In this document: positions 53,463-60,984 of the stretch, one piece after another
Layout: each line of letters begins with the position of its first letter
Numbering within the stretch: the first letter of the stretch is position 1
Assembly: GCA_021846275.1 (NCBI GenBank)
Contig: JAJZBZ010000003.1
Location: forward strand, 372,001 to 436,000
DNA from: Acidobacteriota bacterium
Lineage (GTDB): Bacteria; Acidobacteriota; Terriglobia; Terriglobales; Acidobacteriaceae
Length of the DNA stretch: 64,000 nt
Direction: 5' to 3'
The notes under the pieces: generated by a model
Databases searched by the model: none
What the model was told of the DNA's origin: nothing
What the model saw: only the letters and a program-made list of their open reading frames with translations
Position numbers and translations under genes: made by a program

Positions 53463-54731
53463 GTGCCCTCATCCGCTGTCTCGTCTTCTCCGCTGCGCAT
53501 CGGCCTCGTCGGCTTCGGCACGGTCGGCAGCGCCGTCGCGCGCATCCTCACCGAATCCTCACCCGTCGGCCTCGTGCTCACCAGGATCGCCAACCGCTCC
53601 GTCGCCCGCAAGCGTGTTGACTGGATTCCGCCCTCCGTCATCTGGACGGACAGTGTCGATGATCTCCTCGCGCCCAGCGCTCCCGTGGATATTCTCGTAG
53701 AGTTGGTCGGCGGCCTCGATCCCGCCGGCAACTGGGTCCGCCGCGCGCTGTCGGCTGGCAAAAGCGTCGTCACCGCCAACAAGAAGCTCATCGCCTTCCA
53801 CGGTCCCGAACTGGAGTCGCTGGCCCGCGCCCACAACGCCCATCTGCTCTTCGGCGCAGCCGTCGCCGGCGGCATCCCCGTCATTCCCGGCATCGAGCAC
53901 GGCCTCTCCGGCGACCGCATCACGCGCGTCGAAGGCATTCTCAACGGCACCTGCAACTTCATCCTCTCCGCCATGGAATCCGGCTCCGACTACGCCGCCG
54001 TGCTCGCCGACGCTCAACATCGCGGCTACGCCGAAGCCGACCCGACCGAGGATGTCGGCGGCTTCGACGCCCGCGCCAAACTCGCCATCCTCATGCGCCT
54101 CGCCATGCGCGTCCACGTCGCGCCCGACGAGATCGAAACCCGCCCCATCACCACCGTCTCCGCCGTCGATTTCGCCTACGCCGCCGAACTCAACTCCACC
54201 ATCCGCCAGATCGCCCGCGCCGAAATCACCCCCACCGGACTGGCCGCCGTCGTCAGCCCCATGCTCATCCCGCGCCGTTCCCCGCTCGCCTGGTCCACCG
54301 GCACGGAAAACATGGTCATCACCACCGGCGCTCACGGCGGCGACGTCGTCTTCTCCGGCCACGGTGCCGGCGGCCATCCCACCGCCGTCGCCGTCGTCAG
54401 CGATCTCGTCAACCTCGCTCACGGACTCGGCCGCGCGCCCATCCCCTTCGCGCCTGCCCACATCAGCGCCGAGCCGGAGGTGCCTCACTACATCCGCTTC
54501 CTCGTCCGCGACCGCCCCGGCATCGTCGCCGCCATCGCCGGCGCGCTCGCCGCCGAAGAGATCAATCTCAACGCCATCCTCCAGAAACCCGGCTGCTGCG
54601 CCGACAGCCTTCCCTTCGTCGTCACCGTTGAGCCATGCCGCGCCTCCTCACTGGCCCGCGCCCTGGCCGCCATCACCCGCATGGACTTCGTCCTCACCCC
54701 GCCATTTGACATGCAAATCCTCGAAAAATAA
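53463..54731 (+). CDS. hom: homoserine dehydrogenase
   Basis: Reduces aspartate semialdehyde to homoserine for threonine and methionine synthesis. Shows the Rossmann motif RIGLVGFGTVGSAVA, TANKKLIAFHG, the family signature around GIPVIPGIEHGLSGDRI, RVEGILNGTCNFIL and AEADPTEDVGGFDARAKLAIL, and a C-terminal ACT domain (IRFLVRDRPGIVAAIAGAL) for feedback control. The GTG at 53463 has GAGGA nine bases upstream and gives 422 residues; ATG 53415 would add 16 residues. The 266 bases after the stop hold no gene and contain the second base-skew switch. Confidence 0.95.
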   Translation: MPSSAVSSSPLRIGLVGFGTVGSAVARILTESSPVGLVLTRIANRSVARKRVDWIPPSVIWTDSVDDLLAPSAPVDILVELVGGLDPAGNWVRRALSAGKSVVTANKKLIAFHGPELESLARAHNAHLLFGAAVAGGIPVIPGIEHGLSGDRITRVEGILNGTCNFILSAMESGSDYAAVLADAQHRGYAEADPTEDVGGFDARAKLAILMRLAMRVHVAPDEIETRPITTVSAVDFAYAAELNSTIRQIARAEITPTGLAAVVSPMLIPRRSPLAWSTGTENMVITTGAHGGDVVFSGHGAGGHPTAVAVVSDLVNLAHGLGRAPIPFAPAHISAEPEVPHYIRFLVRDRPGIVAAIAGALAAEEINLNAILQKPGCCADSLPFVVTVEPCRASSLARALAAITRMDFVLTPPFDMQILEK

Positions 54732-54997
54732 GCATTGTGCGCCATGCGCCCGCTCCACCACCCGACACGCCGTCCGCACGCTCCGGTCCTGCTCCTGAGC
54801 AGGATCCACCGCCGTGGCTCCGGTGCTTGCCTCCTCGCCCTTGCCCCACGCCTTCGCGTGATGGCTTCGGCTCATTGCTTTTCCCCATCCCTTCGTCCGG
54901 ATCGTCTTCCAGATACGGACGAATTCAGGGGCGGGCCAGGGGCTTCGTCTCGATGCGGGCGAGCGAACAGGTTGAGCGGAACCTTTAGACTGGACAG

Positions 54998-55810
54998 ATG
55001 CAGATTCTGTATGGAATACACCCGGTCGAAGAGGCGTTGAAGGCGGGTCGGCGACGGTTTGACCATGTGCTGGTGGCGCGGGAACGGCGGGACGAACGGC
55101 TGGAGGCGATTGTGGCGCTCTGTCGCGCGCTGAAGGTGAGGGTGCGCGCCGAGCCGAGGGAGTCGCTCAATGATATTGCGCGGACGCCGACGCACCAGGG
55201 CGTGGTGGCGATTGTGCGTGCGCAGGAGTTTCTGACGATTGAGGACGTGCTGGAGCCGACCGGCGAGCCACGGCTGGTGCTGGCTCTGGACGGCGTGGAA
55301 GACCCGCAGAATCTGGGCGCGCTGCTGCGCTCCGCGGATGGCGCGGGTGTGGATGCGGTGGTGATGCCGGAGCGGAGGTCGGCTCCGCTCAGCGCCGTGG
55401 CGGCCAAGGCGGCGGCGGGCGCTCAGGAGCACCTGCGGATTGCGCGGGTGGTGAATCTGGTGAGGGCGCTCGAAGAGCTGAAGCGCAGGAACCTCTGGGT
55501 CATTGGGCTGGACGAGCGCGGCACGACCGACTATGACCAGTTTGATTTCACGGGCGACTGCGTGCTGGTGATGGGCAGCGAGGGAGATGGGCTGCATGAG
55601 CTGGTGAGGCGGACGTGCGACCATCTGCTGCGGATTCCCATGGCCGGCGCGGTGAGTTCGCTGAATGTTTCAGCGGCGGCTTCGGTGGTGCTGTTTGAGG
55701 CGGCGCGGCAGCGGCGGCGGGCGCGGCGCGGTGGCAGTGCATCGGCTGGCGGCGCATCGGCTGGCGGCGCGGCGGGGAAACGGAAAAAACAGAAAGGGCT
55801 GGGATCATGA
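54998..55810 (+). CDS. rlmB: 23S rRNA (guanosine-2'-O-)-methyltransferase RlmB family
   Basis: SPOUT-class enzyme that methylates a guanosine ribose in 23S rRNA (G2251 in E. coli). It has the N-terminal substrate domain (ILYGIHPVEEALKAGRRR) and SPOUT motifs LDGVEDPQNLGALLRSADGAG, VMGSEGDGLHELVRRTCD and IPMAGAVSSLNVSAAASVVLFE. The basic Gly/Ser/Ala tail after residue 245 is unconserved. Length is 270. Its stop overlaps the next ATG as ATGA, so the two are translationally coupled. Confidence 0.92.
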   Translation: MQILYGIHPVEEALKAGRRRFDHVLVARERRDERLEAIVALCRALKVRVRAEPRESLNDIARTPTHQGVVAIVRAQEFLTIEDVLEPTGEPRLVLALDGVEDPQNLGALLRSADGAGVDAVVMPERRSAPLSAVAAKAAAGAQEHLRIARVVNLVRALEELKRRNLWVIGLDERGTTDYDQFDFTGDCVLVMGSEGDGLHELVRRTCDHLLRIPMAGAVSSLNVSAAASVVLFEAARQRRRARRGGSASAGGASAGGAAGKRKKQKGLGS

Positions 55811-57798
55811 AGCTGCGGGAGTGGTCTGCCGCGGCGTGGCTGATGGTGGTTTTCGCCTGCGGAGCGTCGGCGTGCGCCGCGCAGCAGGCGGCGGGAACGA
55901 ATACCGGCGCTGCCCAGACGAATGCCGGCGCGCCGACTTCGAGCGGGACGGTCCTGTTTTCGCGGCACATCGGCGACGATGGGCAGGTGGTGACGAGCGG
56001 GCAGGCCGTGGCGGGCGCTGCTGCGGCTGGAGCGGCGGGAAACAGCGCTGTTGCGAGTGGCGCGGCGGCGGGCAATGCCGCGGCGTTGCCGCCCTTGGCC
56101 ACGGATGCCGAGCGGCGGGCTGTCGCGTATCGGACGCTTGATCTGGATGTGCATCTGAGGCCGGCGCAGCAGTACCTGGCGGTGCGGGCGCGCATGGTGG
56201 TGAGGAATGCGGGCGCCGTGCCGCTGCGGCATCTGCCCATGCAGCTTTCGTCAACTCTCGCCTGGCAGCAGATTCGCGTGGCGGGCCGCGAGGTGCGGTT
56301 TGCGCAGGCGCTCGTCAACTCCGACACGGATCACACGGGGCAGTTGAACGAGGCGACGGTGACGCTGGCCGAGCCGTTGGCGGCTGGCGCGGAACTGGCC
56401 GTCGATGTGACGTATGCCGGGCGCGTGGAGGATTCTGCGAAGCGGCTGCTGGCGATCGGGACGCCGGAGAATGTGGCGGCGGCTTCGGACTGGGATCGCG
56501 TGTCGAGCGGGTTCACGGGGCTGCGCGGATTTGGCAATGTGGTCTGGTATCCGGTCTCGTCGGTGCCTGCGATTCTGGGCGACGGGGCGAAGGTGTTTGA
56601 TGAGATCGGGCGGCATAAACTGGGGCTGAGCGGGGCGCGGCTAAGTCTGGAACTCACGGTGGAGACGACGGCGGCCGAGAGCGCCGAGGGCGGGATGCCA
56701 AACGTGGCGCTGGTGGACGGGCTGCCGGTCGAGCTGTCGGTGACCCAATCCAGTGATCCGTCGATTCCGAATCTGGCGATGGGTCGCGTGGAGAACCAGA
56801 CGCTTGGGTTTGAGACGGTGAGTTTGTTTGTGGCCACCAGGACGGCGCACAAGCTGGCGGCGACGACGGTGTGGGCGACGGCAGCTTCGGCGGCAAATCT
56901 GGCGGCCTGGTCGGATGCCGAGGCCGCGGTGCTGCCGTTTCTGCGCGGATGGCTGGGCGGGACGCGGCACCGGGATCTGACCGTGCTGGATCTGCCGGAG
57001 AGCGCCGATATTCCGTTCGAGGCGGGAGCGATGTTGGCGACGCCGGTGCGGGCGGCTTCTGAAGAGGTGCTGGACAATGTGTTTGCCCATGCGCTCACGC
57101 ATGCGTGGGTGATGTCGCGGCGGGCCTGGCTGTCAGAGGGCGTGGCGCACTTCATGGGCACCCTGTGGATGGAGAAACAACGCGGACGCGAAGAGGCTCT
57201 GGCGATGCTGGCCGATTCACGGCAGGCGCTCGCGCTGGCCGAGCCGGCGAGTCCCGGCGAGGGCGATGGCCAGCCGCTGCTCACGGCGACCGCGCCGGTG
57301 TACTACAGGACGAAGGCGGCGTATGTGCTGTGGATGCTGCGCTCGCTGGTGACCGATGAGACGCTGTCGGCGGCGCTGCGCGCGTACAATCCCGATGCGG
57401 ACAGGACGCCGGATTACTTTGAGCATCTGCTGGAGAATGCGGGCGCGCGGCGCGATCTGCGCTGGTTTTTCAACGACTGGGTGTACCACGACATGGGGCT
57501 GCCGGATCTCGCGATTGACAATGTGTTCACGACGCCGACCGCGCTCAGCGGGAGCTACCTCGTCGCGGTCACGGTGTCGAATGACGGCTACGCCGGAGCC
57601 GAGGTGCCGGTGCAGGTGATCAGCGACCTGGCGACGGTGACGCAGCGGGTGGTGGTGGCCGGGCGCGCCAGGGCGACGCTGCGAATCCTGCTGCAGGGGC
57701 AGCCCACGGAGGTGCGCGTGAACGACGGCACGATTCCGGAGACGGATGCTTCCATTCATGTGAAGAAGCTGGATACGGTGCCTGCGCCTGCGAAGTGA
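55807..57798 (+). CDS. exported M1-peptidase-like protein with degenerate zinc site
   Basis: A 663-residue secreted protein. A signal peptide (MKLREWSAAAWLMVVFACGASACA) is followed by an alanine/glycine-rich stretch, a beta-rich N-terminal domain typical of M1 aminopeptidases (YRTLDLDVHLRPAQQYLAVRARMVV) and a helical catalytic-like domain. Where M1 enzymes have HExxH, this one has HALTH (H428, A429, H432): the catalytic glutamate is missing. The third-ligand motif is recognisable (WLSEGVAHFM, E444) but closer than usual. The C-terminus has a beta domain (TVSNDGYAGAEVPVQVI). It is probably not an active peptidase. Coupled to rlmB. Confidence 0.75.
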   Translation: MKLREWSAAAWLMVVFACGASACAAQQAAGTNTGAAQTNAGAPTSSGTVLFSRHIGDDGQVVTSGQAVAGAAAAGAAGNSAVASGAAAGNAAALPPLATDAERRAVAYRTLDLDVHLRPAQQYLAVRARMVVRNAGAVPLRHLPMQLSSTLAWQQIRVAGREVRFAQALVNSDTDHTGQLNEATVTLAEPLAAGAELAVDVTYAGRVEDSAKRLLAIGTPENVAAASDWDRVSSGFTGLRGFGNVVWYPVSSVPAILGDGAKVFDEIGRHKLGLSGARLSLELTVETTAAESAEGGMPNVALVDGLPVELSVTQSSDPSIPNLAMGRVENQTLGFETVSLFVATRTAHKLAATTVWATAASAANLAAWSDAEAAVLPFLRGWLGGTRHRDLTVLDLPESADIPFEAGAMLATPVRAASEEVLDNVFAHALTHAWVMSRRAWLSEGVAHFMGTLWMEKQRGREEALAMLADSRQALALAEPASPGEGDGQPLLTATAPVYYRTKAAYVLWMLRSLVTDETLSAALRAYNPDADRTPDYFEHLLENAGARRDLRWFFNDWVYHDMGLPDLAIDNVFTTPTALSGSYLVAVTVSNDGYAGAEVPVQVISDLATVTQRVVVAGRARATLRILLQGQPTEVRVNDGTIPETDASIHVKKLDTVPAPAK

Positions 57799-57835
57799 GC
57801 AGGCGCGAGACTGCGTTGTTCCTCGTTCTTTCGCG

Positions 57836-57865
57836 TTGACAATAATGTAATCGTTCGATTACGAT
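57836..57865 (+). promoter_or_regulatory. toxin-antitoxin promoter and operator
   Basis: TTGACA (57836) and TACGAT (57860) with an 18-base spacer. The spacer contains a perfect inverted repeat, GTAATCG-TT-CGATTAC (57847-57862), running into the -10 box: the likely binding site of the HTH antitoxin. The expected start of transcription is at or next to the toxin ATG. Confidence 0.7.
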
Positions 57866-57871
57866 TTATGC

Positions 57872-58204
57872 ATGTTCTCGGTTCGTCCCTTGCCTGAATT
57901 TACGATGTGGCTCGACGGATTGAAGGATAAGACGGTGCGCGGCGTAATTGTGGCCAGAATCAAACGCCTGGAGTGTGGTTTGATGGGCGATGTTCCGCCG
58001 GTGGGTGAGGGCGTTTCGGAACTGCGCATCCATGTGGGCGCGGGATGGCGTCTCTACTTCACCCGGCGCGGGTCGCAGGTGATCGTGCTGCTTGCGGGTG
58101 GCGCGAAGGGGACGCAGAAGAAGGATATTCAACGGGCCAGGGCGCTGGCCGCGCTCTTGGATGGAGCGGAGGAACATCATGAGCAAACGCATCAGGATCA
58201 CTGA
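57872..58204 (+). CDS. HigB-like (RelE/ParE superfamily) toxin
   Basis: A 110-residue protein of the phage Gp49/HigB-like group, ribosome-dependent mRNA interferases. Typical features are FTMWLDGLKD, RIKRLECGLMGDVPPVGEGVSELRIHVGAGWRLYFTRR and the IVLLAGGAKGTQKKDIQRA end. The toxin comes before the antitoxin, as in higBA. No Shine-Dalgarno site precedes the ATG (57872; an ATG at 57868 is out of frame), and the predicted transcript start falls on it, so the mRNA may be leaderless. It overlaps the antitoxin by 26 bases. Confidence 0.88.
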   Translation: MFSVRPLPEFTMWLDGLKDKTVRGVIVARIKRLECGLMGDVPPVGEGVSELRIHVGAGWRLYFTRRGSQVIVLLAGGAKGTQKKDIQRARALAALLDGAEEHHEQTHQDH

Positions 58205-58526
58205 CCTGCCGGAGTTCGATGCGGCGCAGTATCTCGACAGCGAGGCGGCCATTGCCGCGTATCTGACGGATATTCTGGAGGCCAACGATGCGGCTTTGCT
58301 GGCGTCGGCGCTGGGAGATATGGCCCGCGCGCGCGGCATGACGGAGATCGCGCGAGCGGCGGGAATTACGCGGGAGGCGCTCTACAAGGCGCTGCGCCCG
58401 GACAGCGCGCCGCGATTCGACACCGTGAGCCGCGTGTGCGCCGCGCTGGGCGTGCGGCTGGTGGCGCAGCCGGTCCATTCGGCTGCGCATGGAGCGGGGG
58501 TTTCATCCTTGCGCAGGATTCGCTGA
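58179..58526 (+). CDS. HigA-like HTH antitoxin
   Basis: A 115-residue antitoxin of the addiction-module antidote (HI1420/XRE-like) family. The N-terminus RITDLPEFDAAQYLDSEAAIAAYL is typical, and the HTH lies in MTEIARAAGITREALYKALRPDSAPRFDTVSRVCAALG. ATG 58179 has a strong GGAGG site inside the toxin gene, unlike the toxin itself, so the antitoxin is probably made in excess. It likely binds the palindrome at 57847-57862 to repress the pair. Confidence 0.88.
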   Translation: MSKRIRITDLPEFDAAQYLDSEAAIAAYLTDILEANDAALLASALGDMARARGMTEIARAAGITREALYKALRPDSAPRFDTVSRVCAALGVRLVAQPVHSAAHGAGVSSLRRIR

Positions 58527-59460
58527 GCGCGCCTCTCAGAATTGATTGCCACCTGGACCCCGTCGAATGGGCCGATGTCCTCCGGCTGCATCGCCTCCTG
58601 ACAGCTTGGTCGAGATGTAAAGCAGCCAATAGCCTGATGAGCAAATCGCATGCGGCTTCCGTACGGCTGCCACTGGAGCGTGTTTCATCAGCGAAATCAA
58701 GCCCGGGACGCCCTGGATCAGACCCGCCGCCAAAGCGGGGCTGAGGAATCAGGACGAAACCACAAAGGCATGGAGGAAACACGCTCGCATACAAGTTGAT
58801 CGCGAAGCTCATCGGTGAGATCGATTTCGGCTTCCTTGGGAATATGAAGCTGCATCAACGGACCTGGCGTAATCCAGGATCTGTTCCCGAAGCGAGTACG
58901 GCGGTTCTGGGGCGAATTCATTCCCCTGGCGCAGGCTCATCGCTTTGCCCCGTATGCCTGAGTGGACTCTTGTTCACGATCCTGCCTGCCTGAATTGAAG
59001 CTGCCAACCCAATCGCAGATAAATGAGATAGCCCAATGGCTCCGTTTGCGCCAACCGGCCAATGCAGTCCTTGGCACTCGCTTCATCGCCGCGGGGAAGG
59101 TTGCTGCCTGTAAACGCGCCTCCCGTCACTTCATCCCTCCGCACCCATCCCCCACAAACGCCTCTCCGGCTGGTCTGCGGCCCGGTCGGCGGATTCGTCA
59201 GCGGGCGCATCGGAAAGCCTGCGCACCCCGCGCTGCCGCTGTCGTCCTCCGTTGCTCCGCGCACGCCACAGCCTGTCGGCGGCGACAACCTCCGGGCAAC
59301 CTGCGCGGAACGAACTCCGGTCCTCAGCCACCCGTCCCCCTGACAACTGACCCCTGACCACTGACCCCTGACAACTTCTACCCTTCGACCCGGCCCCAAA
59401 AAATCTTTCCAAAAACTGGCATGCAATTATTTCCGTTTGTGCTACAGTCTCTTCCATCGC
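58527..59460. other. gene-poor intergenic region
   Basis: About 930 bases with no frame I can support. A minus-strand frame at 58718-58921 has protein-like stretches (LHIPKEAEIDLTDELRDQLV) but no recognisable family or ribosome site. At 59341-59372 the words CTGACC and CCCTGAC recur several times as short direct repeats. The plus-strand skew returns to C-rich near 58,530. Confidence 0.5.
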
Positions 59461-59496
59461 GGTCCGTCTGCTCCTCAGACGGGCCGTTTTTCTTTC
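59461..59496 (+). terminator. terminator just upstream of the 59,513 gene
   Basis: Ten-base stem (59461-59470 with 59476-59485, one G-U), loop CTCCT, then TTTTTCTTTCT. It lies only 17-50 bases before the next start codon, so it either ends an upstream or small RNA or is a leader attenuator. Confidence 0.65.
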
Positions 59497-59512
59497 TACG
59501 AAGGGACCAAGG

Positions 59513-60055
59513 ATGGATTCCAGACTCGAAGCAATCACCGAACAGCGGTCCGCCGCTAAGTCAGGCCCTGGCCCGATCGCCAGGGAGCTTTACCAGAAAT
59601 TCAATGAAGCCATTCACCGGCAGGAGCGGAGCAACTACCGTTTGCCGAATCGCATACGGATCACCGGAACCGCCGCCGAAAACCCGGCCATCGTCGCCTG
59701 CGCGGCAGCCTGGCACGAGGAGTATCAACGGCTCATCGACGACGACGACTCCGACACCAGTCACGCGCGCAGCGAAGCCAATGCCGCCTGGCTCACCGCG
59801 CTGCCTCCGCTCTACGGAGCGGAAAACATCCAGAGCTTCATCGCCTGTGTCGCCTACGGCCTCGCCACCGGCATCCTCAGCCCGGAAAAGGGCTCACGCC
59901 TGCTCTACGCCGCCCAGGTCGCCCTCGGCGCGCAGGGCCATCACAACCATCGACCCGCGGGACGGCCCGCAAAAACACCTCCGAGTCAACACAATGAGCC
60001 AGCCACCGCTGAGACCCTCCCGGCTTCCGAGCCGGATTCCGGGCAAAAATGTTAA
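59513..60055 (+). CDS. hypothetical protein
   Basis: A 180-residue protein with no family I recognise, no signal peptide and no membrane segment. The middle (NPAIVACAAAWHEEYQRLIDDDDSDTS, NIQSFIACVAYGLATGILS) looks helical; the last 40 residues are low-complexity and rich in Pro, Ala and His. AAGGGA lies six bases before the ATG, which supports translation. An intrinsic terminator stands right in front of it. The 129 bases to the next gene contain a C/G-rich CCCCCCTGGGGGG palindrome at about 60,108-60,118. Confidence 0.65.
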   Translation: MDSRLEAITEQRSAAKSGPGPIARELYQKFNEAIHRQERSNYRLPNRIRITGTAAENPAIVACAAAWHEEYQRLIDDDDSDTSHARSEANAAWLTALPPLYGAENIQSFIACVAYGLATGILSPEKGSRLLYAAQVALGAQGHHNHRPAGRPAKTPPSQHNEPATAETLPASEPDSGQKC

Positions 60056-60184
60056 CTCATCCAGCAACAAATCGGGCAAAACCTGCTGGCAGGAAAATAA
60101 ATACCACCCCCCTGGGGGGTAACCGGGTTAATAGCAAACTGGTTACTCCTGAAAATCTCCATCAAACCAATGATTCGATGAGCC

Positions 60185-60979
60185 TTATGCAACTAAATCC
60201 GGCGTAGCCGCAATCAGGCGCTTCGTATACTCCGCCTGCGGATTGCGGCAAATCGCCTCCGATTCCCCGCTTTCCACCAATTTTCCGCGCTCCAGCACCG
60301 CGATCCGCGTCGCCAGATACCGCACCAGCGGCATCGAGTGGCTGATGAACAGATACGTCAGCCGCAGCTCCCGTTGCAGCCCGCGCAACAGGTTCACCAC
60401 CTGCGCCGCCACGCTCACATCCAGCGCCGACACCGGCTCATCCAGCACCAGAATCTCCGGCTCGATCGCCAGCGCCCGCGCAATGTTGATCCTCTGCTTC
60501 TGTCCGCCGCTGAACTCATGCGGATACCGTCCCAGCGCCGACTCGTCCATCCCCACCGCGCCCATCAGCTCCGCCGCCGCCAGCCGCAGTCCGGCCCTGC
60601 TCGTCGCCTCGCTCCGCCGATGAATCACCAGCGGCTCCGTCACCAGGTCCAGCACGCGCATCCTCGGGTCCAGCGCCGCCGCCGGATCCTGAAAGACCGG
60701 CTGCATCCGTCGTCGCAGCCCCTGAATCGTCGCCGCATTCACGGTCACGCCGTCAATCCGCACCGCGCCCTCGTCCGGCTCCACCAGCCCCAGAACCATC
60801 CGCGCCAGCGTGCTCTTGCCACTGCCCGATTCGCCCACAAGCCCCAGCGTCTCGCCGCGCTCGATCGTGAAACTCACCTGATCGACAACCGTCGTCACCG
60901 CGCTTTCCAGACGAAAGCCGCGCAGCGCCGCTCGCCGCGCATAGCGCTTCGTCACACGATCCACTTCGATCAGCGCCAC
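60185..60979 (-). CDS. peptide-type ABC transporter ATP-binding protein (DppF/OppF group)
   Basis: A 264-residue ATPase with Walker A GESGSGKSTLAR, Q-loop QPVFQDPAAALDPRM, signature EFSGGQKQRINIARAL, Walker B ILVLDEPVSALD and switch histidine FISHSM. The VFQDP...LDPR and QAEYTKRLI features are those of oligopeptide/dipeptide importer ATPases. No permease, partner ATPase or binding protein is near. It starts five bases after the amidase stop and is therefore co-transcribed with it; a joint role in amide or peptide use is inference. Confidence 0.9.
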   Translation of the reverse strand: MALIEVDRVTKRYARRAALRGFRLESAVTTVVDQVSFTIERGETLGLVGESGSGKSTLARMVLGLVEPDEGAVRIDGVTVNAATIQGLRRRMQPVFQDPAAALDPRMRVLDLVTEPLVIHRRSEATSRAGLRLAAAELMGAVGMDESALGRYPHEFSGGQKQRINIARALAIEPEILVLDEPVSALDVSVAAQVVNLLRGLQRELRLTYLFISHSMPLVRYLATRIAVLERGKLVESGESEAICRNPQAEYTKRLIAATPDLVA

Positions 60980-60984
60980 CGTCG

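Noticed and set aside
58718-58921. A 67-codon minus-strand frame in the gene-poor region
   Set aside because: Part looks protein-like, but there is no ribosome site, no recognised family and no supporting context.
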